A stretch of DNA of 64,000 bases, from the NCBI GenBank assembly GCA_019614645.1, contig JABWDB010000001.1, forward strand, positions 22,375,501 to 22,439,500, given 5' to 3'. Every line of letters starts with the position of its first letter. Positions within the stretch are counted from its first letter, which is position 1. Position numbers and translations under genes: made by a program. This document shows positions 12,290 to 23,255 of this stretch, piece by piece. The stretch is from Stratiolaelaps scimitus. Its lineage: Eukaryota; Arthropoda; Arachnida; Mesostigmata; Laelapidae. The notes under the pieces were generated by a model, which worked only from the letters and a program-made list of their open reading frames with translations, did not search any database and was not told where the DNA came from.

Positions 12290-15200
12290 GAAAGAGACTA
12301 CACTCTATTACAGTTAAATGTACATACCCTGTACATGTGTGCGTGTGTGTTTAACATGAACTCATCATTTAGGCGCTAACTCTCCTGTTGTTATGTTTTT
12401 CTCTCTGATCTGCTCTTCTTCTCGTTCTGCTGTGTTTCCATATGTGTGCCTGCTCTGCTCTGTGTTGGGGCTTCGGGTGGTGTTTTCGTGCATCTCCACC
12501 CGTGTGTGGTGCGCCACGTCTGTTTATGTCGGTGTACGCCTCTGTCTGCCACATCAACAATGGTGGTCCCGACGTCCGTCCGTCCGTCCGACTGCCCGAC
12601 TGACTGAATCGTTTCTGCTTCCTGATTTCGTCCGTGGAATTCCTCGGCCTGTGTCTGGTGTTTGCCTACATTTTGCGTCGGTATCATCCCCCCGCCGCCC
12701 CCCCTTATCATTGGGTCGTTTGTCCCGGCTGAATAAACGCTGGAATGCCCTCCGACACCACTGTGAAAAACTGGACGACCACAACCACCACGACACCTGA
12801 CTGCGTCATCGTTCCGGCCCTGGTGCAGGTCTCTATCATTGAGTGAGTGTGGGAGTCTGCCACGGCCGTGTAGCCAGCTGCGAATGGCCACCGCTCATGC
12901 AGGCAGTCCAGCGACGCCAGCTACGGCGTACATTTCGTCGACACTGCCGTATAACAGGGCTGGCAAAGCTAGCCAGCATCAGCAGCAGCAGCAGTTACAC
13001 CAGCAGCAGCAGCAGCATCAACAACAACACCCTCACCAACAACAACAGCAGCAGCAGCATCCGTCGCTGCTGCCACCGCCGCCGCCTCCGCACTCTCAAC
13101 AATTGCAGCAGCTACAACAAGCTGAAGGACAACAGGCCAATCCACCGCTAAGTCCTGTCGCACAGAGAAGGTACAGCAGCAGCAGCACCACTAACAATAA
13201 CACCAACGATGGCAGTGGTCGCAGAAAAGGCAGAGATGCGTAGGGAAAACAGCATTACGGAAAGCTAAAGTGACACCAAGGTCATTAATAACAGCCAGCG
13301 CAAAAAATAGGCGAAGGCGAGGCGACGAGTTAACATAACTTTATTTCAGGGCCACTCTCTCTAACAGTCCCGTACGCAATGCACCTACCTACGGAGGCAG
13401 GCTGCCTACGGGAAAATCAACATGGCGCCGACACGATGTTGGATTCGAGCGTAGAGCATGTATATATATATATATAAACGTATATATATATATATATATA
13501 TATATATACTCGACGCTGCACTGGTACCGGTCTAACTTGAGTAAAAAGAAATAGTACAATTAATTTCCTGATCAATTCGTTGAGCATATTCGCATTTTAA
13601 AGCGATCCCGTCACTCATCTAATATCGTTCGATATTAAATGGTGCAATTGGGTAGGTGTTCAGTGCGTACAGAATGGGTGAATAACTGTTGTTAACCGAC
13701 AACACAGTGCTCTTGTCGACCTAGAGCCAAAACCAAATTGTGGGACATCGCCAACACCATCATGTGCCTAGACAGTTGTTTCCAGTAAATACGTATGTTG
13801 TCATATACGTATTGATACGTCAACAGGCATTAAAGGAGTTTGCTGTGTTGTATTATAAGAGCGCCGATGGCTTCATTCATCTGATCTATAATGTAGGCCT
13901 ACTGCAATACCATTTGATATTTTCTACCACTTCGGTGCTTTCTTCAGTGCGCTCCTGTAGGTGACAGAAAGACCTCTAAGTCTCCTGGACCATCAGACAT
14001 CTCTCTCTCTATCTCGCGATGATACCTTTAACAGTTCTTCCGCCGAAAGGGTTGGGAGGTTCGACTTTGAGAAGGGAACCCCTGATACTGATTTCGAAAT
14101 AGCCAGTGAGATAACGGTGTCCGAGCGAAGAAAAATGTCTGAAACGGAGGAACAGACCATTGTGGAAAGCAAGGACGTTGGCCATGGCCGTATCGGAGCT
14201 CGGTTCCACGTAGTTACCAATGAAAAACTAGTAGGGGTAGGAGTTACGTTCGAGCTCCTTCTAGGTGGGGTACTTTCAGTGTACATACGTTATCCATCGG
14301 CCGGTGATAGCGGAACATTAGGAGTGGCCTGGTTAGGCCTGGTGTACGTTTTACTTGAAGATAACGAACGTTATCGATCCCCTCTTCGTTATTAAGAATC
14401 TTCTTTATCGGTATTATGGCGTGGACAATTTGGACCAGTCCTGCCGACGTCGGATACACCGAGTTTTGTCCAGCGCGACCCGTCCACCAGACATTTCCAA
14501 CTAATTCCTACTTGGTCTTAGTGCCCAATGGCTATACGTGTACACTACTCATGGTTGAGTTATTCAACATTCCGACACAAAACGAGATGAACATTCGCCC
14601 GCTATCGAGACATGCATGTGTGAAGTAATTCACAACTGAAATGCCAACGAAATTATTGCCCTCATCAAGCTCACACACTATTACGACTGACCAGTGTGAA
14701 CATTACAATTTATCATTACTACTGTATCATATGCTATATACGCCTGACAAAGATGTTAGTAAATATGATTCCGTTCAAACAAATCCGGTCCGAACCCGCT
14801 TTGGATCGAGAATGATAATGTCCGCCAGATAGCGTCCGGTGCGTCTATACGGCGAGAAGCCCACGCAAGAGTGTTCCTATCCATTAAAAGAAGACCGATG
14901 CACACATGCACGGTGCGGTTCATCAGATCGAATGCTAAATATGAATGGGTCACTAATTAGACAGTGTTCTCTCACTATGACGACGAAGAGAAGAGGAGAA
15001 AACCCAAGCGCACGCTATAAAACGAATGTAATTTCTAATTTTATCACTGCTGTAAAGGATGGAACCGCCGCGTCCGCTGCATCTGTCTGCGTTATATGAT
15101 ACACAGTGCGAATGCGAGGGTTACCTTTAACGAGCGTTTTAATAACCCTCGCTTCTGTCCCATTGAGCGTCCCTGAATATGCCATATAGATGAATCCTCT

Positions 15201-16729
15201 AACAATGTGTCTAGTTCATATCCTGGGTGAAACAGTTGCTATGGGCCCTTGAATACCACAACACGGTCCGAGTTCGAAGAAAATCAAATTATATTTTCTC
15301 TGCGATATGTTGCACACGCAACAGGCACCCTGAATCTATCGCTTACTCATATTAAATACCGAAATGCTTGTAGCTAATCCGCTGATAGCCTACTCGGTTG
15401 TAGGCGTGCTTTGTGTTGAAATTTGGCCTCAGTTGAAAAAGACGCGTTGATGGAGACGGCTCTAAAAGGACTTACCTATATTTTCAAGATAAAATGACTA
15501 AGCCTGCTGCATATTAGAGATAGAGAAGCGTATACCTTAAACTAACTTGACCTACTTCACGTGTTGTCAGAGATCTGGCTGTTCATTACTCTGATGAGTA
15601 GATTGTGCCGCTTGAGAGTGGAGGGCGAAGGTGTATGGGGCCGAGTACGGTAGCGTTATAGAAAAGCGCCGTTCCGCAGAAATTTCTAAACTTGGCTTGT
15701 CGAAACCTTGCACACATCGCCTGCATATCATTTCCCAATGTTTCCACACGCACAAATGCGTGTGCGCTTGGCTAGGCCAGCTATCTGCTGCCTAGTCGTC
15801 CAGTTGCTCTGTGACCGGATGTTCCAAAACGAACGAGGCCGATTCGAAAACCAGTCGCTCGGTTACAGAATTTCACAAATTCTTGGCAAACACCATGGAC
15901 TTCGACGACGAGTTCCGTCTAGAAAATGTCTTCTGCTCGTATTAATCATAGGAGAGATAAATGTTAAGAGAGATCTTAACGTTCGTCAGCGTCGGTGTCT
16001 TCGCCTCAACTTGTTTATACGATTGAAGCCTATTTGCTCTTCCATTGGCTTCTCGGCGGAACTGGGCAAGCAATGGTAGACACTATCGACTATATTTACT
16101 TTGGGCTAATATGTTCGTTTGAACGTTCGTTGCTAGTCGTTGCTAGCATCCATCATCATGTTTCTTGCTATGAGTCTAACAACTTAGCAGTTAATTGATC
16201 GCTGCGTTCAATTAAGCGTTATTGAAAATTATGCCACAGATACATTACGTTTCCTCAACGTGGACGCTATGTTCAAGGGCTATTAAGAGAGAGGGGGGGG
16301 GGGGCAGAATCTGTCTGTCTTGAACGCTCATCGGGTGGTTGTTTGCTGTTGTTTCGATTGGCGCTCGATCGGAGATCAGTCTCCAACCGACATCGAATAT
16401 CATGAGTCTACGTGACGCATGGCCAGTCTCAAGGCAAATAAGAGTGCATGCATTAGACTGCTCTAACCTTCAAGGACGGGACAGTGGTCAGTAGCGGTAG
16501 TTTGTCCACAATCATCAACCTAATCGACGGATATATTGACGTTTCTATTGGCCATTTGTATGTTTGCGCATCATTGCTACATGCGGTTGCTTCATGTACA
16601 TATCTTGCCATTAATAGGTGACCATATGTAATATATGATTGTTGTTGCAGGTATATAACGGCAACGGCCGGCGGACGCGGCAGCGCAGGATCACAGTTCA
16701 AGTCTGCACAACTCGCCACGCATGTATGA
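687..16729 (+). CDS. kirre: Kirre/Roughest-type immunoglobulin adhesion receptor, 3' part (5' exons outside the window)
   Basis: This is a single-pass cell-surface receptor of the IRM (Roughest/Kirre/Neph) family, which mediates cell recognition and adhesion, for example in myoblast fusion, axon targeting and nephrocyte slit junctions. Exons read 687-1128, 1767-2056, 3982-4511, (probable) 12829-13170 and 16651-16729. Seen in sequence: one Ig domain with its cysteine pair (VECLVQ, YNCTVQ), a 25-28 residue hydrophobic helix followed by LRKK, a cytoplasmic block SDIKVEIRTASSLS, then Gly-, His- and Gln-rich tail, and a terminal LATHV plus stop. THV is the PDZ-binding end known from Neph/Kirre proteins. 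Phases match at every junction (1, 0, 2, 2). Without the 342-nt exon the window encodes 446 residues; with it, 560. The upstream Ig domains and signal peptide must lie before position 1. Kirre and Roughest cannot be told apart from this part alone. Confidence 0.85.
1129..1766 (+). other. Intron of the Kirre-like gene
   Basis: A 638-nt phase-1 intron bounded by GTAAGT and ttgcag. Nothing else is recognised inside it. Confidence 0.8.
1767..2056 (+). CDS. kirre: Kirre-like exon: proximal cytoplasmic region
   Basis: The acceptor is gctttgcag and the donor is GTGAGT at 2057. It enters in phase 1 (G + AT gives Asp) and leaves in phase 0. It encodes DFKETPSKPLSTGG, then SDIKVEIRTASSLSNNENN, then a Tyr-containing stretch PPYKSLNDYTSSPY. 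The IKVEIRTASSLS block is what I recognise as typical of arthropod Kirre-type tails. The tyrosines are candidate phosphorylation sites (inference). Confidence 0.85.
2446..2471. repeat. (CT)n microsatellite
   Basis: About 13 uninterrupted CT units within an intron. Confidence 0.95.
2872..2895. repeat. (ATA)n microsatellite
   Basis: About eight trinucleotide units within an intron. Confidence 0.95.
3982..4511 (+). CDS. kirre: Kirre-like exon: Gly/His/Gln-rich cytoplasmic region
   Basis: The acceptor is aactttcag and the donor is GTAAGT at 4512. It enters in phase 0 with EPPQQQHSGG and leaves in phase 2 with a pending GC. It encodes a run of glycines (about residues 25-42 of the exon), Ser/Pro-rich SLSPLSPHTSP, a His/Gln run built from CAX repeats, and LMLPQYPQQPDPNQA. 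The low-complexity composition suggests a disordered scaffold region. CAG/CAT repeats make it prone to length variation. Confidence 0.8.
7545..7623 (+). repeat. Interspersed repeat copy A with CCTTTA-type tail
   Basis: The segment around AGCTTAAGCATTGTAAAG, followed by a GCAGCTCC core and AATAAAACCTTTAACCTTA, matches the reverse complement of 27731-27832 with only a few differences over the core. The end of the match is a short CCTTTA-like simple repeat in both copies. That resembles the 3' tail of a non-LTR retrotransposon or SINE (inference). Confidence 0.7.
11682..11713. repeat. (CT)n microsatellite
   Basis: A CT tract interrupted once by a G. Confidence 0.95.
11833..11847. repeat. Poly-C tract
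   Basis: Fifteen consecutive cytosines; a candidate for length error or i-motif structure. Confidence 0.9.
12179..12289. repeat. Compound (TA)n-(GA)n microsatellite
   Basis: About 70 nt of interrupted TA repeats run directly into about 40 nt of GA repeats. Confidence 0.95.
12829..13170 (+). CDS. kirre: Probable Gln/Pro-rich cytoplasmic exon of the Kirre-like gene (possible cassette exon)
   Basis: The acceptor ccctggtgcag precedes 12829 and the donor is AAG|GTACAG at 13171. The exon is 342 nt and enters and leaves in phase 2, so it can be included or skipped without disturbing the THV end. It encodes a Ser/Leu-rich start, ATAYISSTLPYN, long Gln runs mixed with His, a proline run, then NPPLSPVAQR. 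A second phase-compatible acceptor (gcaggcag, exon start 12907) would shorten it by 26 codons. The frame stays open to 13243, so read-through could also give an alternative C-terminus. Poly-Gln tracts are common in Roughest/Kirre tails. Usage cannot be decided without transcripts. Confidence 0.55.
13460..13508. repeat. (TA)n microsatellite
   Basis: Two TA blocks separated by AACG. Confidence 0.95.
16293..16304. repeat. Poly-G tract
   Basis: Twelve consecutive guanines after GAGAGA. Confidence 0.9.
16651..16729 (+). CDS. kirre: Kirre-like terminal exon with PDZ-binding C-terminus
   Basis: The acceptor is gattgttgttgcag and the first base completes a phase-2 codon. It encodes YITATAGG, then SAQLATHV and TGA at 16727-16729. 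The last three residues THV are the conserved PDZ ligand of Neph/Kirre receptors, which recruits scaffolds of the ZO-1/Polychaetoid type. The exon is only 79 nt and would be missed by an ORF-length filter. Phase agrees with both the 4511 and the 13170 donors. Confidence 0.8.
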
Positions 16730-19050
16730 TAGTACATTGTCCTCTGAGCGGGACAAACTAGACGCCATAGAGATCACGAGAGCCCGAATACGGCCCCGCG
16801 ACACCTAAACGCTAGGCGCCACTTTGCCGGCTCTCAATGGCGGGAACACCCGCCAGAGGTCATATATAAGAAAAGCAGCCACGAGAGCGATGATGAGGCA
16901 GATAGAGGAAGTGGCCAAGGACAACGCAACTACCGTTGAAGCCTCCTCCCAAAACTATCAACGTCAGCTCTCGGGATGTCCGCGCGTGATTCCGCGCAAG
17001 TCGCTTCATGTGCGGGGACAGAGGTGGCCGACCATTCCAACTAGTAGATTCACGTATAGGCGGTCAGTGACCTTCTGCTAAGGTTTCTACTCCCTTACAC
17101 GAAAAAAGCAACTCATTGTGAGGGATGGACCCACACGAGCACAACACGGTGAGCGATGGGTTAAGCGATCGTCAAGGCACACACACACACACATACACAG
17201 AGAGGCAGAGACATGGCTAGAAGACCTGTACGAAGGTCGGTTCTCCACTCTGTCCAGTTGCATTACACACAAACGACAGCTGGCTAGGCTATATATAGCA
17301 TACGCGAACCGATGGCAGATTAACAATCCCTCATTGAATACATCAAAACACAAATGAAAGAAAGAACAGAACGTACGTGTAGTTAAATCAAAAGGAAGCC
17401 CTCCATAGCAAGCGATTACTGGATGCCCAGTTTTATATTGGCTCCCCGATTCCCTGCCCCGCCCGCCGCGGCGGCGCCCAAGCCACAATGATGAGGGGCT
17501 GTTTGGCCAGTTCGTCCTTTAACGAGCGAGACCCAAAAGACGAAATGAAACTGTTCCACTAAAAAACAAAAGAAAGCGGCAGAGTTTCATTTCGTCTGCC
17601 ACTATTACCATTACTACTAATTACTAGTACTACACTCGATCAAATATTGTTCACAGTCTGATGGAACGATAGGCATGCTGGCTGAATTATATTATGCCCT
17701 GTTCGCGTCGCATGACTCGTCACGTTTTCCCTGTAAATATTTATATATGCTCTATGAGAAATAGTAATGAATATATAATGAGTGGACAACCATCGAATAA
17801 TGACCACTCATACACACCTTCTTTTGCTGAAACGAGGAAAATGCCAATGTGAGTGTACGTAATGAAGACATTCACGGCGAACATGGTCAGGTACTTCATG
17901 TTTGTTGCGTAGTACAGGGGGGGGGGGTGTCTGACGTCGAGTAGGAATTTCTCACGATGAGCGATGGAGGAAAAAAAATTGAGCTGCCCGAATTCACACT
18001 TCGCATGACTGTTGCTGATCGATTGCCTCCGCGACCGTTCATTGGCCGTCGTCTCAATGAGTGTTGTGTTGTTTCCTGGAGTGTCTGCGTTCTGGAGTGT
18101 CGTTTCTTCTCCCAAGTAGTTTACACCGTCATATAAGGCACCCGTTATTGCTGGCCATTTTTTTGTTTACCGATTTTCTGTGTTTCAGCACATAGTGAAT
18201 GTTGTGCCGCTTTTCATCGATACGTGTTCGACGAAATTGCTATGTTTAGTTGACCCCGAGAACCGCCCCGACCTATACACAGTGTCTGTCCCCCAGAAAA
18301 TATCGTACACGTCACAGTTCGTGCAGACCAGTTGTCTCTGAAGTGTCGAATCATCTGTGGTTATTTTCACTGTACTTCGAGGAAAGAATCTTGGCGAGAA
18401 AGGAATTATCTTGATTCTTCCCACACATTTTTTGCTAACCCCGGGTTCGATCTTCTTGTCAATCCCATTTCGTAAAAGAAGAAGTGCAATAAGTTAGAAG
18501 ACGAAGAGGACAAAGCTAATCTGCATACTCATTTGCCACTGCTTGAGGCACGTGCAGAGTGTTCCGGGGGATTTAGTAACCCAGCGGTAGCAGAGGGCGC
18601 GGCAGCAAGTTCGAGTGATTGTACATCATTAATGGCTCCGGGAGAGATAGTAGCATAGCTTAGGAACCGAAACTTGTTAGTGGGTGGGTTCGGCAAAGAA
18701 GGTGATCGAAGCATATGCAGTATATATATATATATAGATATATATATATACGCGAGAGCACTCGCATGAGGCCAACGATGACGACGACAACAGCCGAAAA
18801 GGACGCGGAGAACCACAGGAGCGGTACTCGACCACACAGCGAATGCTGAACCTTTTCGTGGCAGCCGAATTCGGACCTGAATCTATCAGTGCTCACTTCT
18901 TCCAAACGGAAGCATCATAAGGGAAGATATTGATGTTGAACAGCGAGCATATGTCCAGGGAACTCGAAATGGGCAGACTGTACCACAGGTGCGGGACAGG
19001 ACGAAGGCAGAACACGAATGACACGATCTGTGTAGAATCACCGCACGAGT

Positions 19051-19077
19051 AATATATATATATATATATATATATAT
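19051..19077. repeat. (TA)n microsatellite
   Basis: About 13 TA units. Confidence 0.95.
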
Positions 19078-19179
19078 CGATCGGCCGAACATCAAACAAC
19101 AATTTTTGTGTGAAGTCTGTGATTTAGGAGTGCAATTTCGTATCAACTGACAAGAAAGATCGAGATCGAAATAGAGAGC

Positions 19180-19182
<3 letters not shown>

Positions 19183-19216
<34 letters not shown>
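19183..19216. repeat. (GA)n microsatellite
   Basis: About 17 GA units. Confidence 0.95.
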
Positions 19217-19225
<9 letters not shown>

Positions 19226-20645
19226 AGGAAAGAGAAGCAAGTTGGAGCGAATGTGTGCGAGTTCGGGAAAAAGCAAAAAAACAACCGACATATAGATAGA
19301 TAGATGACCATGGAGGGGGGGACATAGGATAAGGAAGACGATAGAAAATGTGTGTGACAGAGCGACTAGGGAAGCAATGAATGGTGGGCACGAGTGGAAC
19401 GACGGTGCGGCCACACTCGAATATTTTCATTAGTATATTGTTATACGGTAAATGGTGTAGATTATGCGACAACCTGTGATCAAATTTGGGATAATAATGA
19501 TTCGATGGTTTGCGCTCTCATCTAAGTAATAATTAATGCCAATTTCAAAAAGGTATATGAACACGGGCAGACTAGAGAACGGATATTTAAAGTTTGGATG
19601 AAGCGATTCAAGTTGCTCGAGTGGACATTGCTTTCGAACTTGCGAGCAGCGAATATGTTAATATGGCAAGCAATAATAATTATCTATTTGCTATTGATAG
19701 AGCCTGTACAGTTTTTTTTTCTTGTTTATGAGCAACAAATGTACGGCAATATTATCACGTCTGCTACAATACAAGCGCGAATGTCATTCTAAAATTCGTT
19801 TTTATAGGACGACCCCACGAGTGGATTGAGTTGATACCGCCACTTGGCAGTCGTAAAACTGAGCGCAGCAATATAATGGGATCGGTAATTAAGCCAACAT
19901 CTCTCATTTCGGCGTCTCGCACAATGTCGGAATCTCAAACTGAGCCGCCCTCGTCAGCAGCCACCGTTCAGCGGAGAACGGCACCTTCACGAAAAAGAGT
20001 TTTGTGAACTTTCTCCTGTGAGCCTTCCCATTCGCTTGACACGATGCCATACCATCCATATAAAGATGACCATAAAACAATACGACGACGATGATGCTCC
20101 TGTAATATACCTGTAAATATTGTACTAGATCGAAACAATGGATTGAAAGGTGGACCCACTCAGGTGGAGGTGGAGGCCGAGTAACTGAAACGCCACAAGC
20201 AGCGCAACTCGAAAAACAGTGGACGGAGGGCAAAATAGAACGATACAAACTGACATTATGATTCATAATATGAAAATCGATGATGAACAGACACGTCAAG
20301 ATATTGTACATATTTCGAGTTGAAAATAAAACTTTAGTCGCTTTTACAGTAAAAATAAAAACTGAAATGAAAAACATACCGGTGTTTTCTTTATGTGTTA
20401 ATCGTTGTGTTTCTCTTTTTTAGTTGGAGAGGTAGAAATGAGAGAGAGAGAAAGAGAGCAGAAATAGATGAGATGAAAAATTTAATTGTATTCAGCGTTG
20501 AGCATAAGTGAGTTTCTACGCAGTTTTGTTTTACATTGCATGTGAGATATTTTACAGGTCGATCTGAAATTTGCACCTTCAGGCGATAGAAATACAGCAA
20601 TAATATGCGAATAATAAGAAATGAAGTACATGGCAAGTGTATACA

Positions 20646-20670
20646 TTATATATATATATATATATATATT
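20646..20670. repeat. (TA)n microsatellite
   Basis: About 12 TA units immediately beyond the 3' end of a mariner relic. Confidence 0.95.
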
Positions 20671-20698
20671 AGAGGTTGAAATATGTATTGCCGCTATT

Positions 20699-20989
20699 CT
20701 AAGGAGAAACAAAAATGTCCATAACTTTACGCTTACAAGAAACTTCGCCAGGAGTTTCCTCTAATTTGCACTCCACCCTGTTATTGTCAATCTTAGTGGG
20801 TCTTCCCGACTTGGGGACGTCTTTGAGGTCAAAATCATAGGCACGAAATTTTTTGAGCCACCTCTCAACCGTCCCAAATGAGACACATGATGCTCCAAAA
20901 GCCTCGCATAAGCCGTCAGCTGTATTTGCTGCCCTGTCTCCGAATTTGAATTAAATAAGAAAATAACGCGAAACACATGACAGCTCCAT
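20699..20989 (-). pseudogene. mariner-family transposase relic, N-terminal DNA-binding part
   Basis: The minus strand from the ATG at 20989 encodes the double helix-turn-helix region of a mariner transposase. It shows one internal stop after about 12 codons, then AFGASCVSFGTVERWLKKF, RAYDFDLKDVPKSGRPTKID and ETPGEVSCKRK, and ends at a stop at 20699-20701. The pattern of a WLKKF helix followed by a (K/R)SGRP linker is diagnostic of the family. The catalytic domain is missing, so this is a dead fragment. It lies about 235 bp from a second mariner copy on the opposite strand. Confidence 0.75.
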
Positions 20990-21223
20990 TTTACCTCCTC
21001 AAGAAACAACTGTTAAACCACCAATAAGGATCCTTTTCGAAACAAATGTGTTCGAAGAGCATCCAATAACAAGCAACAATGGTCTTGCCTGCTGTTTTGC
21101 CCCAGAGCAGCAAAGTTTGAATGGCCACAAATGCGACAAAACAAATTTCCACCCCAAATATATATATACGCACGAATTAACCGACGTAATAATGAGGTCC
21201 CTGTTACTAAACCATAATATATA

Positions 21224-22308
21224 TTAGGTCGGCGCATAAATAATGTACATATATAGACGTTGAACTTTTCCAACCTCAACAAGAATAGTATAATAGGCTT
21301 GAAACTTTGATGGATCCCGCCCTCCGCCATTCCGCGTCTGTGTGTTTGTTTACATTCCTTTTTTCCGTCACCAGCGAAATTTCACAGTTATCGAAACGTA
21401 GAGGCCAAAAACCTACATATTCGACATCGCCCTCGTCACTATTTTGATGTTGGAAAAAGTGCGCTGAGACCGTAAGAATCGTTGTGCAACTGAACGCGAA
21501 CGTGCAGTATTCGCAAGAGTCTCTCAGTGTCGGTTTAATCGCTTGAAGACTGGGGATTTCGATTTGCGGCCCAATGAACTCGAGAGCCCGCCGCTCAGCT
21601 GGAAGTTGTCCATTCGACTATAGAGCGTCGTCGACATGCTCTTGGAAAGAGCACTGGGTGTCTCAATAAAAATCCGTCCCAGCATTTGTCTTTCGCTGGT
21701 CGCACGACAAACAAGGAAGAGTTTCCGGTACAAAATGGAAAAAAAAGGGAAATTAAAATGGATATTCTACGGCAATCTACAAAATAAAAAAGACTGGTTA
21801 GACCCAGAATTCATACTTGGTGGGATCAGAAGGGAGTACTCTACTACGAACTACTCAAACATGGTGAAATGATCTACGTAGACTGTTACACAAGACAGCT
21901 CAGCAACCTGAGCCAAGAAATTAACAGGAAGCGGAAAGTCACATTGCAACATGACAACGCTAGGGCTCATGTTGCTTTGCCGACCCGCCGTACTGCAACC
22001 GATTTCGGCTGGGAAATTCTGCCACTCTCGGCATATGGCCTAGATATTACACCATCAGATTGCCACATATTCAGATCCACGGAGCATAGCCTGCGGGGGA
22101 GCCACTTCAAGACAGAGGTCAGAAATTGGCTGGACGGATGATCGCCTCCCATGACGAGATATTTTTCCGCCGCGGGATCCACATGCTGCCTGATCGATGA
22201 CCCAGAGTCATACCAAAACACTGTACAGATTAAGATACGTGACTTCTTTTTAAAGTTACAATTCAAAGCAGGCAAAAAACAAACAATATTACATATTGGC
22301 CAACCTAA
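21224..22308 (+). mobile_element. mariner-family DNA transposon, about 1.1 kb, with both terminal inverted repeats
   Basis: The left end begins TTAGGTCGGCGCATAAAT and the right end, read inward, begins TTAGGTTGGCCAATATGT. Both are flanked by TA (21222-21223 and 22309-22310), the mariner target-site duplication. Between them lies a degraded transposase gene. The 1,085-bp length is slightly shorter than the usual 1.2-1.3 kb, suggesting internal deletion. Mobilisation by this copy itself is unlikely, because the N-terminal half is interrupted by stops and frame changes. Confidence 0.85.
21818..22141 (+). pseudogene. mariner transposase, catalytic-domain remnant (DD34D)
   Basis: This single open frame carries the whole catalytic signature. 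WWDQKGVLYYELL gives the first Asp, LQHDNARAHVAL the second, and GLDITPSDCHIF the third, with exactly 34 residues between the last two, the mariner spacing. It ends ...HFKTEVRNWLDG and a stop. Upstream sequence within the element retains only scraps of the DNA-binding domain (FKTGDFDL in another frame), so the gene as a whole is broken. Confidence 0.8.
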
Positions 22309-23255
22309 TATACAAAAACTTCTACTTGTAGCCCACTTTTATAATTAAATAAAAACGACACGTGGAAGACCTCTAGGCAACTCATCTCTTTTACCCTCTT
22401 GCCTTCGAAAGCCCAGGGCGACCACGGCCACCTCACTACTAATTCCCTAGAAGGAGTCTACCACAGGCTGATCCGCGCCACCGGGGACAAGCGCTCTGCA
22501 TCCTACCCTTCCCTCGCTGTGCTGAGGGGCAATGCAATCGCCCGTCTCGGGACCATGACGGCCTCGACCTGACACCCCGTCCTGAACTGCTTCTCTAATT
22601 ATTGTACATTTTTAGACATACCATCATATGAAATAAGAGAATGTCTCTATATCGGTATCTTCAGGAGTTCCATTATTCATTTAGATATATTGCGTCTAAT
22701 ATGCCTCTACTTTCCTGTACATCGGGTGCGCACCACGCACTTGAACCTAAGAACAAAAATCTGTATATTCATACCAACAGACCCAATTCATGAACGCATA
22801 TACATCCGTGCAGAAGGCAGGCTGGATAGATACAGCTTTATAAGCGGCCTGTGATCTCTAGATCTTTATGGCACACCTGTGTTAATGAAACAATTGTAGC
22901 TATTTAGATTAAGGCTGCGTCGAATATCTTATTTCGATGGAAAGGCTGTCAGGCGTGTCAACTGTGAAGCTATATGATGACCACCACATTGTGATATGCA
23001 AAGTGGACAAGTATATGTGAAATAGTCATCGGATAATTGCAAGTCTTTCGCATAGTAATCCACCATGAACATCATAGATCATCTATTGGTGTATTTGACA
23101 CCACGACTACAGTTTCGACTTTGGAGCGCTCGTGTTTACGAACTTTTCTCCTTCGGCTACCGTTTCTTAGGGTTGGCACTTCTAGGGCGTTACACCAGTA
23201 TAACAATATCAATGCAACTTACTTAGAACCTTTATCGTGTATTAGTACGCGGAAA

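Larger units (their letters stand above)
4512..12828 (+). other. Long intron of the Kirre-like gene (extends to 16650 if the Gln-rich exon is skipped)
   Basis: This intron is about 8.3 kb. It includes a GC-rich block at about 6.1-7.2 kb, an interspersed repeat at 7545-7623, a second GC-richer block at about 10.2-11.1 kb, a (CT)n tract, a 15-nt C run, and a compound TA/GA tract. A short possible acceptor/donor pair at 4798-4829 would lead to a stop or need further exons, so it is not called. Confidence 0.65.
13171..16650 (+). other. Last intron of the Kirre-like gene
   Basis: A 3,480-nt phase-2 intron. It contains a TA microsatellite at 13460-13508 and a 12-nt G run at 16293-16304. An open frame at about 13961-14395 on the plus strand has no recognisable domain and is not called. 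Confidence 0.55.
16730..20698. other. 3' flank of the Kirre-like gene and intergenic DNA
   Basis: This stretch must include the Kirre-like 3' UTR, but no well placed AATAAA was found near the stop. It contains a G run (17917-17927), TA tracts (18720-18751, 19051-19077, 20646-20670) and a GA tract (19183-19216). No conserved coding region was recognised on either strand. Confidence 0.5.

Noticed and set aside
13961..14395. 144-codon plus-strand frame in the last Kirre intron
   Set aside because: No upstream ATG, no recognisable family, and the phase is not compatible with flanking exons through clear splice sites.
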